Assembly (NCBI RefSeq): GCF_022557175.1
Contig: NZ_CP092915.1
Span: forward strand, 6,882,001 to 6,946,000
DNA length: 64,000 nt
Direction: 5' to 3'
Source of the DNA: Mycolicibacterium sp. YH-1
Lineage (GTDB): Bacteria > Actinomycetota > Actinomycetes > Mycobacteriales > Mycobacteriaceae
Below the pieces are notes generated by a model. The model did not search any database. It was not told the origin of the DNA and saw only the letters and a list, made by a program, of their open reading frames with translations. The translations under genes and the position numbers were made by a program. Below, piece by piece: positions 1 to 6,562 of this stretch. The stretch's first letter is position 1; each line of letters starts with the position of its first letter.

Positions 1-2
1 AC

Positions 3-1280
3 GCCTACGTGGTCGCTTTCGGCGGATTGCTCTTGCTCGGCGGTCGCCTGTCCGATGTCTTCGGGGCTCGCCGGATGTTCAGTGTGGGATGGGGCATCCT
101 TCTGGTCGGGTCTGCCGTGGCCGGCCTCGCTGGCACCGTGGGCGTCGAACTTGCCGGCCGGGCCGTGCAGGGCGCCGGGGCGGCTCTCATCGCTCCGTCG
201 GCCCTGACCCTTTTGATGATGTTCTTCGGTTCAGACCCGCGTGAGTTGACGAAGGCCCTGGCTCTTTACGGCGCCGCGGCCCCAACCGGGGGCACGGCGG
301 GTGTGTTTCTCGGCGGCGTGATCACCGAGTACGTGTCGTGGCCATGGGTCTTCTACATCAACATTCCGGTCGCGGCGCTCGCGCTTGTCGCCGCGCCAGC
401 GCTGATGCCTGCGGGTGGCACCAGCGCCAGGGGCGCCGTCGACGTAGCAGGCGCGCTCACAGTCACCGGGGGTCTCGGCGCGGCGGTGTACGCCATCGTC
501 CGGGCTCCCGAGGTCGGATGGGGCTCCGTTCAGACGTGGGGCGTGCTCGCCATCTCGGTCGTCCTGCTTGGAATCTTCGTCGGAGTGCAGGCGTCCCGTC
601 GTGAACCGTTGATGCGCCTGACCATCTTCCGTACGCCGAACCTGGGTGCGGCCAACATCGCACAGCTGCTGCTCGGCGGTGCGTGGATCCCGATGTGGTT
701 CTTCCTCAACCTGTACCTGCAGCAGGTTCTCGGCTACAGCGCCTTCCCCTCCGGTGCCGCCCTGCTGCCGATGACCCTCCTCATCATGATCGGAATGATC
801 GCCCTCGCGCCGCGCGCGATCAACCGCTTCGGACCCAAGACCATGATCGTGACCGGCCTGGTGATTCTCGCCATCGGCATGGGTTGGCTGTCCCTCATCC
901 GGCCTGATGGCAACTTCTGGGCCGACGTCCTGCCCGCGTCACTCGTGGCGGCACTCGGTATGTCGCTCGCCTTCATACCCTCACTCGGAACCGCCATCTC
1001 GTCCGCCCGGCCCGAAGAGGGCGGCCTCGCGGCGGGGATCGTCAACACTAGCTACCAGGTCGGTTCCGCACTCGGCCTAGCGGCCATGACTGCCATCGCC
1101 GCTTCCTACGGCGCGGACCAGCTCGGCGACCCATCCGCGCTCACCGACGGCTTCTCGTCCGCCTTCCTCGGGGCCGGTCTGGTCGCCCTCACGGGGGCAG
1201 TGATCGCTGCACTGACCCTCCGCACGCCACAGCCCGAAGGTCCCGTTCCCGGCAGCAAATCCGCTGCAGAGCACGCCTGA
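3..1280 (+). CDS. MFS drug exporter, DHA2 (EmrB/QacA) type, 5' end missing
   Basis: Proton-driven efflux permease of the inner membrane. The reading frame is open at the left edge of the window, so the first membrane segment and true start lie outside. What remains begins in the second helix and runs into the conserved MFS loop motif GGRLSDVFGARRMF, which marks the cytoplasmic loop between helices 2 and 3. About 424 residues with at least ten hydrophobic segments follow, in keeping with a 12-14 helix DHA2 transporter, and the tail is short and polar. A universal stress gene follows 43 bases downstream on the same strand and may be co-transcribed. The substrate cannot be told from sequence. 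The family call is firm. Confidence 0.88.
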   Translation, partial: AYVVAFGGLLLLGGRLSDVFGARRMFSVGWGILLVGSAVAGLAGTVGVELAGRAVQGAGAALIAPSALTLLMMFFGSDPRELTKALALYGAAAPTGGTAGVFLGGVITEYVSWPWVFYINIPVAALALVAAPALMPAGGTSARGAVDVAGALTVTGGLGAAVYAIVRAPEVGWGSVQTWGVLAISVVLLGIFVGVQASRREPLMRLTIFRTPNLGAANIAQLLLGGAWIPMWFFLNLYLQQVLGYSAFPSGAALLPMTLLIMIGMIALAPRAINRFGPKTMIVTGLVILAIGMGWLSLIRPDGNFWADVLPASLVAALGMSLAFIPSLGTAISSARPEEGGLAAGIVNTSYQVGSALGLAAMTAIAASYGADQLGDPSALTDGFSSAFLGAGLVALTGAVIAALTLRTPQPEGPVPGSKSAAEHA

Positions 1281-1323
1281 ACGCCGGCCAGCTCAAACCC
1301 GCACTTAGAAAGGCAGTATCACC

Positions 1324-1830
1324 ATGACCACAGCGCCTGTTCTGATCGCATACGACGGCTCTCCCGACGCGCGCACGGCAATTGACGAAGTCGCCAGGCT
1401 CCTCCCTGGCGCTGAGGCGGTTGTCTTGTACGCCCGCCAGCCGATGGAAGGCCTCGCAGCTCACCTCGAAGGGCATCCCGCCCTGGAGGACCTTCGGGGT
1501 ATCGAAGAAGCCGGCCTCGACGCCTCCGAACGGATCGCGTTCGAAGGCTCGGAGCGTGCGCGCGCCGCCGGTTTGGACGCCATGCCGCAGGTGTTGTCCA
1601 GGATGGCCACCGCATCGGAGGCGATCGTGCAGGCCGCCGATGAGATCGACGCGGCCCTCATCGTCCTCGGCTCCCGAGGCCGCCGTGGGCTGTGGTCGGC
1701 CGTGCTCGGCAGCACATCGGTAAACGTGCTCCACCATGCCCGCCGACCAACCCTGGTCGTACCGTCCGAGGCAGTCGTCTCTGCCCGGCAGCGGCCAAGC
1801 AAGCCGGAACCCGACGCCCGGCACGCCTGA
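1324..1830 (+). CDS. universal stress protein, UspA family
   Basis: Single-domain cytoplasmic Usp protein of 168 residues. The N-terminus VLIAYDGSPDARTAI is the usual first strand and Asp of the family. Near residues 119-135 the nucleotide-binding motif G-x2-G-x9-G-S is complete (GSRGRRGLWSAVLGS), so it should be an ATP-binding member. The start is set by AGAAAGG about ten bases upstream of the ATG. It follows the MFS exporter gene closely. Proteins of this family in mycobacteria are often induced by hypoxia or stress, but no regulatory site was found here, so its regulation is unknown. Confidence 0.9.
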   Translation: MTTAPVLIAYDGSPDARTAIDEVARLLPGAEAVVLYARQPMEGLAAHLEGHPALEDLRGIEEAGLDASERIAFEGSERARAAGLDAMPQVLSRMATASEAIVQAADEIDAALIVLGSRGRRGLWSAVLGSTSVNVLHHARRPTLVVPSEAVVSARQRPSKPEPDARHA

Positions 1831-2044
1831 GCGCCCGACAGAAGCGCAACGGCGACCTTCACCGTGTCCACCGAGTTCGGTATCTCTTGGAGCCCAATCG
1901 AAGTCCGGAAACGTCAGCAGACCATCACGCTCGGTCTGGGTCTGCTCTTCGTACGTTGGCGATCCGGGCGTTCGTGACCCGTCGATAGCGACCGAAGCCC
2001 GATCCGGTTGCGGCCGGAATCTCCTCGTAGGAAACGAGTTAAAG

Positions 2045-2377
2045 ATGTTCAAGACCAAGTTGGCCGTGTTGTCTGCGAGTGTCGCATCTGTTGCCGCACT
2101 CGCGTTGGCCACTCCGGCACAGGCCGATCCGGATAGTGCGTTCGCCAAGGAGTTGCATGGCTACGGGATCTACGGGCAGAAGGACTTCAACGCCTGGATC
2201 GGCAAGATCGCCTGCAAGCGCCTCGACCGCGACGTCGATGTAACCGCCCGGGACTCGGCCGAGTTCGTCTCTGATCAACTGCTGCGCGGCACCAGCACCG
2301 AACAGGCCTGGCAATTCCTCGGCGCGGCAATGAATTACTACTGCCCTGACAAACGCGTGCTACTCACCGCACAGTAG
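2045..2377 (+). CDS. secreted DUF732-type protein
   Basis: A 110-residue exported protein. A positively charged start (MFKTK) leads into a hydrophobic stretch and an AQA-DP signal peptidase I site near residue 28. The mature part of about 80 residues has two Cys (IACKRL and YYCPD) that could form one disulfide, and the layout of the DUF732 family of small mycobacterial secreted proteins. The ATG is chosen because it gives the signal peptide and has an AGGAAACGAG ribosome site. The frame stays open further upstream but codes nothing signal-like. The next gene, also secreted, begins 10 bases after the stop, so the two form an operon. Function unknown. Confidence 0.8.
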   Translation: MFKTKLAVLSASVASVAALALATPAQADPDSAFAKELHGYGIYGQKDFNAWIGKIACKRLDRDVDVTARDSAEFVSDQLLRGTSTEQAWQFLGAAMNYYCPDKRVLLTAQ

Positions 2378-2387
2378 GGAAACACCG

Positions 2388-2828
2388 ATGAAGATCAAGA
2401 AGCTGAGCCTCGCGGCCCTGGCCGCGGCCGCCGCCCTGACCCTCGCCCCCACCGCGTCGGCCGACGCCACCGAGGACTACCCGATCCCGCGGAGGATCCT
2501 GCACACCCCGTGCACCGCGGAACAGATCCTGGCCGCCACCCGCGACACCAACCCGGTCTACTACGAGCGCTACCTGATCGACTACAACAACAAGTCCCCC
2601 GAGGTGCACCGCGCTGTGCAGGACCGCATCCACTGGTTCTTCGCCATGGACTACGCGGGCCGTCGCCAGTACTCCGAGAACACAGCCACCAACGCCTTCT
2701 ATGAGCGATTGGCATGGAACTGGCCCAACTGGGCCAAGATCTTCTTCAACAACAAGGGCGTCGTCGCAGCGTCCACCGCGGTCTGCATGAACTACCCGCC
2801 CGACGATATGTCGGTCTGGGTCTGGTGA
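2388..2828 (+). CDS. secreted protein, probably DUF5078-like
   Basis: A 146-residue exported protein with a Lys-rich start (MKIKK), a long Ala/Leu core and an ASA-DA cleavage site near residue 26. The mature domain is rich in Tyr, Trp and Asn, includes NWPNWAKIFFNN, and has two Cys (TPCTAEQ and AVCMNY) that could pair. I recognise it as a conserved mycobacterial secreted protein, most like DUF5078, but the family name is from memory. It is translated right after the DUF732 gene (10-base gap, GGGAAAC before the ATG), so the two products probably act in the same place outside the membrane. No catalytic motif is visible. Confidence 0.75.
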   Translation: MKIKKLSLAALAAAAALTLAPTASADATEDYPIPRRILHTPCTAEQILAATRDTNPVYYERYLIDYNNKSPEVHRAVQDRIHWFFAMDYAGRRQYSENTATNAFYERLAWNWPNWAKIFFNNKGVVAASTAVCMNYPPDDMSVWVW

Positions 2829-2975
2829 CGCTCTAGATTGACCCGGTGTGCAAGCATAGGAGCACAGTTGTCGCCGCCCTGACACTCGTCGGCGCGCTCT
2901 TGTCGATCGACTGATCAACGTTGTGACGTAAGCGCGTCGGGGCTGTACGTGTGCTCGGGGTGGCGTGAGTCTAAT

Positions 2976-3024
2976 GCTCTACGATACCGAAATCGCCTGT
3001 GGCGCGGCCCAACTGCGTTGGCGC
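2976..3024. repeat. 49-bp direct repeat, copy 1
   Basis: This segment matches 4050-4098 in the same orientation at 41 of 49 positions, with an identical core GCGCGGCCCAACTGCG. It lies just beyond the 3' end of ricR. The second copy lies just upstream of the metallothionein gene and its operator. No terminal inverted repeats or target duplication mark it as a mobile element. Confidence 0.7.
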
Positions 3025-3040
3025 CATCATGCCGTAGCGA

Positions 3041-3331
3041 TCAGGAACGTACGAGTCGCGCGATGGCAGCGGAGGCCTCAGCCAGCTTCGCGTTGGCCTC
3101 GTCGCCGCCCTCGGCGACCGCCCGGGTCACGCAATGGTCGAGGTGCTCATCGAGCAGGCCCAGCGCCACCGAGCGCATGGCGCTGTTGACCGCGCTGATC
3201 TGGGTCAGGACATCGATGCAGTACTTGTCGTCGTCGATCATCTTGGCGATGCCGCGAACCTGGCCTTCGATACGGCGCAGCCGCTTAGCGTAGTTGTCTT
3301 TGTTCGCCGTATATCCGTGTGCGGTTGTCAT
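3041..3331 (-). CDS. ricR: copper-sensing repressor RicR (CsoR family)
   Basis: A 96-residue all-helical CsoR/DUF156 repressor that binds Cu(I) and then leaves its operators. The Cu(I) ligands are all present: Cys38 in DDDKYCIDVL, and His63 and Cys67 in LDEHLDHCV. The body closely follows M. tuberculosis Rv0190 (RicR) as I know it, including KDNYAKRLRRIEGQVRGI near the start and the ending AASAAIARLVRS-like tail. The ATG has GGGAGG just upstream. A TACCC-N5-GGGTA operator lies about 160 bases upstream at 3491, so it is probably self-regulated. Further operators stand before the metallothionein gene and the gene at 4291, suggesting a local copper regulon. Confidence 0.93.
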   Translation of the reverse strand: MTTAHGYTANKDNYAKRLRRIEGQVRGIAKMIDDDKYCIDVLTQISAVNSAMRSVALGLLDEHLDHCVTRAVAEGGDEANAKLAEASAAIARLVRS

Positions 3332-3480
3332 CTAGCCTCCCGGTGTCTTCTCCACCGGGCGGACTCGACCGTATTAGCCATCCCAATCGTGCCCCGGTGG
3401 TGGCCGGTCGTCGACTGCAACTCCACCGATGCCAGGCAAGGGCCAGGACCGCGAGAGCACAGAGGACCGGCAGGTTTCAC
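3328..3480 (-). CDS. possible leader ORF coupled to ricR
   Basis: A 50-codon frame runs from a GTG at 3480, about ten bases from the operator, to a TGA that overlaps the ricR start codon as ATGA. That overlap is the usual mark of translational coupling. The predicted peptide is very basic at its end and has Cys8, Cys15 and a His-His pair, which could sense copper, but this is inference. No good ribosome site precedes the GTG, so it would have to be leaderless. The frame is also open upstream through the operator, so chance remains possible. Confidence 0.3.
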   Translation of the reverse strand: MKPAGPLCSRGPGPCLASVELQSTTGHHRGTIGMANTVESARWRRHREAR

Positions 3481-3490
3481 GCAGCCATCA

Positions 3491-3505
3491 TACCCCGTAG
3501 GGGTA
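3491..3505. promoter_or_regulatory. RicR-type operator 1
   Basis: A perfect palindrome, TACCCCGTAGGGGTA, fitting the known RicR consensus TACCC-N5-GGGTA. It lies about 160 bases upstream of ricR on the minus strand. It also sits two bases before an ATG (3508) on the plus strand, so it could control transcription in both directions. Confidence 0.85.
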
Positions 3506-3507
3506 CG

Positions 3508-3792
3508 ATGACGAAGGGTCGGGGTCGCTTGAGTGTTGGCCGAGCCCGGCCTGAGCCCTGCGACTCGACGGTTCCGCGCTTGGGCGCGTTGTTCACCCCG
3601 CCGGTATCGGCACACCCGACAACGCATCGCGGCCGTTATCGCGCCCTGTACTGCGGGACAGTTGTCGCGCCGACGTTGTCGGCGGTGGCGTTTCGCAACG
3701 ATGGAAGCCGGGCACCAGAACCGACCTGTCGCTGCGGTCGCTGGACCGCCCATCCCCTGACTTTCCAGCCCCCGCCGGCGAGAAGAATTTGA
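3508..3792 (+). CDS. uncertain ORF beside RicR operator
   Basis: A 94-residue frame begins with ATG two bases after operator 1. It has Cys in pairs near its end (TCRCGRW) but no signal peptide, no recognisable family and unusual base composition for a mycobacterial gene. If transcribed from a promoter overlapping the operator it would be nearly leaderless. In M. tuberculosis the RicR regulon includes lpqS, but I see no convincing resemblance. The stretch 3506-3885 may well be non-coding or a decayed gene, and I see nothing else in it. Confidence 0.2.
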   Translation: MTKGRGRLSVGRARPEPCDSTVPRLGALFTPPVSAHPTTHRGRYRALYCGTVVAPTLSAVAFRNDGSRAPEPTCRCGRWTAHPLTFQPPPARRI

Positions 3793-3885
3793 CCAGTAGC
3801 GCTTCGCCCCCTTGGGCCTTCAGTCACGTTTAGCGAATCCGGGCCAAGGAGGCGAAGAACCGTCGCGGTGGTTGCGTGTCGTTGA

Positions 3886-4011
3886 TCAGTCGTTGCAGGT
3901 GCAAGAGGGGTGGCCACACTGGCAGCCCGACCCCTGGTTGCATGAGGCGTCACCGCATTGACAGGAAGCCGACGTGGAACAACAGGATTTGCTCTCTTGT
4001 GTCTCGTTCAT
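3886..4011 (-). CDS. 41-residue Cys-rich metallothionein, RicR operator upstream
   Basis: A very small cytoplasmic protein with nine Cys in 41 residues, no aromatic residues and one His. The Cys are arranged as one CC and three CxC units, with two related blocks, CQCGDASC and CQCGHPSCTC. That is the layout of a metallothionein that wraps Cu(I) in a thiolate cluster. It does not resemble M. tuberculosis MymT (53 residues, different spacing) and looks more like eukaryotic CxC metallothioneins. The frame extends upstream to 4086, but the ATG at 4011 is chosen because the longer form would translate through the operator at 4023-4037. The operator lies 12 bases before this start, so copper induction by release of RicR is expected. 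Confidence 0.82.
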   Translation of the reverse strand: MNETQESKSCCSTSASCQCGDASCNQGSGCQCGHPSCTCND

Positions 4012-4022
4012 GTCGCCGACCA

Positions 4023-4037
4023 TACCCCCGTAGGGTA
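4023..4037. promoter_or_regulatory. RicR-type operator 2 (metallothionein)
   Basis: TACCCCCGTAGGGTA matches TACCC-N5-GGGTA exactly. It lies 12 bases upstream of the metallothionein ATG on the minus strand, placing it over the transcription start or -10 region. Confidence 0.85.
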
Positions 4038-4049
4038 CATGCGTCAACC

Positions 4050-4098
4050 GCTCTGCGACGCCGAAAGGGCCTGCAGCGCGGCCCAACTGCGATGGCGC
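4050..4098. repeat. 49-bp direct repeat, copy 2
   Basis: Second copy of the segment at 2976-3024, with 8 differences. It lies 13 bases from operator 2, on the side away from the metallothionein gene. It could be the trace of an old local duplication of the ricR/metallothionein neighbourhood. Confidence 0.7.
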
Positions 4099-4193
4099 GT
4101 CGCGCGTGTGGACGAATCTGCGGAGAGATGGATTCCTAGGCGAGGACAGGCTCGACGCGTGGGCTGGCGACGGGTCGACAACTTGCCCTTGGC

Positions 4194-4233
4194 AACCCCT
4201 GGGGGGTATCTTTTTATATACCCCCTGGGGGTA
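4194..4233. promoter_or_regulatory. tandem RicR-type operators 3a and 3b
   Basis: The right half, TACCCCCTGGGGGTA (4219-4233), is a perfect RicR-type palindrome. The left half, AACCCCTGGGGGGTA (4194-4208), differs from the consensus at one base. Their centres are 25 bases apart, with an A/T-rich stretch between them that could hold a -10 box. The gene at 4291 starts 57 bases downstream. Confidence 0.8.
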
Positions 4234-4290
4234 CCTTCTGGCGGAGGCTTCGCCGTCTACGAGGCAATTTCACGTACGAAAGGCGACGTA

Positions 4291-4587
4291 GTGACCAAGT
4301 CCAGATTCAACGCTTTCATCGCAACGCTATTGGCCGCTGTGTCGATCGCCGCCGCCGCTCCGTCTGCCGCGGCGCCATCGGGCGCCCGGTCAGCCCAGGA
4401 TGTCGTCGATTCTTTGCAGAAGAATGGCTATAAGGTCATTCTCAACAAGATCGGCACGGTGCCACTGGATCAGTGCGATGTTGCTGTCGTCCGGCCCGGC
4501 CGAGCAATCACTGTCATAGATGCAACGGGCGGTGTTCGGGAAGAGATCCTTAGCTATACGACCGCGTATGTCGTCGCGCGATGCTGA
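4291..4587 (+). CDS. small secreted protein behind RicR-type operators
   Basis: A 98-residue exported protein starting at a GTG with AAAGG upstream. The start MTKSRFNAF leads into an Ala-rich hydrophobic core and a likely cleavage after AAA near residue 28. The mature domain of about 70 residues resembles the many small mycobacterial exported proteins with a QDVVDSLQKNGYKV-type helix followed by strands, and has two Cys (LDQCDV and the C-terminal Cys) that could form a disulfide. No enzyme motif is visible. Two RicR-type operators stand 58-97 bases upstream, so it should be induced by copper together with the metallothionein. A role in binding or tolerating copper outside the membrane is inference. 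The frame is open far upstream, but only this start gives the signal peptide. Confidence 0.75.
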   Translation: MTKSRFNAFIATLLAAVSIAAAAPSAAAPSGARSAQDVVDSLQKNGYKVILNKIGTVPLDQCDVAVVRPGRAITVIDATGGVREEILSYTTAYVVARC

Positions 4588-4679
4588 CGGAGAACCATGG
4601 TGCTCGCCGACGACAGAGCTTTCGCAGTCCAACGCGGCGAGCGATGCGTGAGCGCAAGCGTCGACGTCTGACCCCGCGC

Positions 4680-4738
4680 CGAACGTGAAGAAGTGTGCGA
4701 GATCCAGCCCCTCAAAGTCGCCATCTTCTTCACGTTCG
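4680..4738. repeat. 14-bp perfect inverted repeat with 31-base spacer
   Basis: CGAACGTGAAGAAG at 4680-4693 and its exact reverse complement at 4725-4738. It lies between two convergent genes, 93 bases after the secreted gene's stop and 17 bases before the GAP-family stop. It may act as a terminator in both directions, although the loop is large and there is no U tract. Confidence 0.6.
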
Positions 4739-4755
4739 CGGCAGGCTAGCGCGTC

Positions 4756-5442
4756 TCACCACAGGTCGGCGTAGTGCATCAGCGCGTCACCGACGAGAAC
4801 CAGACCGATAACCATGAACAGCGTGCGAACCACCACCGGCGCGTACCGCCCGAGCACCCGAACCAGCGTGCGTTGCAGTCGCCGCGCGCGCATGGTCTTG
4901 CGCACCGACAATGCGAGCATCAGCAGCGCAGGCACCAAGGCCATTGCGCAGTAGGCGAATACGTAGAACGGCCAGCCCGACGGCAGCGGATTGCGGGCCG
5001 AGATCAGCGCCAGCGCGGTCAGGAAGGGCACTGAGGTGGCCGCCTGCCCCAACCCCACCACCAGGCCGACGACGCCGAACAGCCACGGATTGCGCCGGGC
5101 CGCCTGCAGCGCCCAGTCAGGCGGCTTGGGCCCCCGTGCCGAACCGGTGAGGGCGGCGACGGCGATCAGCACCAGCCCCAGAGCGAGCTGCCCCCAGTAT
5201 CGGACGGTCGGTGTCACCTCGATGTCGACCTGCGTGGTGAGGAACGTCAGGCCCAGCACGGCACCGATGCCGAAGGTCGACGTGGCGACGAACACACCGC
5301 CCACGAAGCTCAGCCCCGCGGGCAGCGGAGAGCGACGGCCCAGCCGGCTGTCGTACACGACCGCGGTCGTCACGCCCAGGTTGAGGACGTTGAGCGAGTC
5401 GAGGAACGCGAACCCCGCGAGGGGCAGGAGAAGTGCCGGCAT
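4756..5442 (-). CDS. GAP/Sap-family integral membrane protein
   Basis: A 228-residue protein with about six membrane helices and short polar loops, matching the GAP (Sap) family of the LysE superfamily. Members take part in glycolipid or small-molecule export in mycobacteria; the substrate here is unknown. The frame extends well upstream, but the extension is charged, overlaps the divergent moxR gene and has shadow-like composition. The ATG at 5442 is chosen because it gives a clean first helix (PALLLPLAGFAFLDSLNVLN) at the N-terminus. The divergent MoxR operon starts 117 bases away, so the two share a promoter region. Confidence 0.78.
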   Translation of the reverse strand: MPALLLPLAGFAFLDSLNVLNLGVTTAVVYDSRLGRRSPLPAGLSFVGGVFVATSTFGIGAVLGLTFLTTQVDIEVTPTVRYWGQLALGLVLIAVAALTGSARGPKPPDWALQAARRNPWLFGVVGLVVGLGQAATSVPFLTALALISARNPLPSGWPFYVFAYCAMALVPALLMLALSVRKTMRARRLQRTLVRVLGRYAPVVVRTLFMVIGLVLVGDALMHYADLW

Positions 5443-5559
5443 ATCGGCCTTGAACCTACGGGTCGGGCCGGTGAGTTGCACCACCGGCGAACTCCCGGGG
5501 GCATGAAATCGCCGTCCGCGGGTATTCGAGATCGTCAGCCATCGGCCCCGGAAGGACCT

Positions 5560-6561
5560 ATGACCGCAGCCCGAACACAGCTGGATCGGCGTGATCTCGA
5601 TGCCGCGCAAGCCACGGTGAACGCCGTCGCCGCGGCGTTCTCCGCCAAGGTGGTGGGTCAGCTGCATCTGCGGGAGTCGATGCTGATCGCCCTGCTCGCG
5701 GGTGGTCACCTGCTGGTGGAGAGCGTGCCGGGCCTGGCCAAGACCCTTGCCGCGCGTGTCGTGGCGGAATCCGTCCATGGCGCGTTCCGCCGCATCCAGT
5801 GCACGCCGGACCTGCTGCCCAGCGATATCGTCGGCACCCAGATCTACGAGGCCGCCACCAACTCGTTCGTCACGCAGCTCGGCCCGGTGCACGCCAACAT
5901 CGTGTTGCTCGACGAGATCAACCGGTCCAGCGCGAAGACCCAGAGCGCAATGCTGGAGGCGATGGAGGAGCGGCAAACCACGATCGCCGGTGTCGAGCAC
6001 CTCATCGCCGAGCCGTTCCTGGTCATCGCCACCCAGAATCCGGTGGACCAGGAGGGCACCTACCCGTTGTCGGAGGCCCAGACCGACCGCTTCATGCTCA
6101 AGGACGTCGTCCGCTATCCGTCCGCCGAGGAGGAGGTCGAGGTCATCTCCCGGATGGACGCGGGCCTGTACGACCGGGAGCATCGCGCATCACCGGTGGT
6201 CGGGCTGGCGGAGGTGCGCCACGCGCAGCACGTGGCGGGATCGGTGCACATGGACCGCTCGCTGATCGAGTACGCCAGCCGCCTGGTCGAGGTGACCCGG
6301 TTCCCCGACGATTTCCTGTCCGCCGGGATCGCCCGCGTGATCGAGTACGGCGCCAGCCCCCGCGCGACCATCGCGTTCTGCCGCACTGCCCGCGCCCTGG
6401 CGATGCTGCGTGGCCGCGACCACGTCGTGCCCGACGACATCGCATCGCTGGCTCACCGGGTGCTGCGGCACCGCCTGATCCTCGGCTTCGAGGCCGCCAG
6501 CGCACGCATCACCTCCGACGTCGTCGTCGACGCCGTCCTGCATGCGGTGCGGGTGCCGTGA
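5560..6561 (+). CDS. MoxR-family AAA+ ATPase
   Basis: A 333-residue AAA+ chaperone-like ATPase, first gene of a six-gene operon. It has the MoxR form of Walker A (ESVPGLAKT), Walker B (VLLDEINRS), and sensor 1 with the family signature TQNPVDQEGTYPLSEAQTDR. A C-terminal lid follows (RATIAFCRTARALAMLRGRD). MoxR ATPases are thought to remodel or insert metal ions into VWA-domain partners, and two VWA-type genes lie in the same operon. The start has GGAAGGA eight bases upstream. The next gene begins one base after the stop. Confidence 0.9.
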   Translation: MTAARTQLDRRDLDAAQATVNAVAAAFSAKVVGQLHLRESMLIALLAGGHLLVESVPGLAKTLAARVVAESVHGAFRRIQCTPDLLPSDIVGTQIYEAATNSFVTQLGPVHANIVLLDEINRSSAKTQSAMLEAMEERQTTIAGVEHLIAEPFLVIATQNPVDQEGTYPLSEAQTDRFMLKDVVRYPSAEEEVEVISRMDAGLYDREHRASPVVGLAEVRHAQHVAGSVHMDRSLIEYASRLVEVTRFPDDFLSAGIARVIEYGASPRATIAFCRTARALAMLRGRDHVVPDDIASLAHRVLRHRLILGFEAASARITSDVVVDAVLHAVRVP

Positions 6562-6562
6562 A

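Noticed and set aside
1736..2044. N-terminal extension of the DUF732 protein
   Set aside because: The added part has no family resemblance and would hide the signal peptide. The ATG at 2045 has a ribosome site.
3886..4086. Calling the Cys-rich gene mymT
   Set aside because: The length and Cys spacing do not fit M. tuberculosis MymT. Only the operator and the metallothionein character are shared, so no symbol was given.
4756..6183. 475-residue minus-strand frame over the GAP gene and moxR
   Set aside because: Residues before 5442 are the antisense of moxR, with shadow-like composition. Only the C-terminal 228 residues form a real protein.
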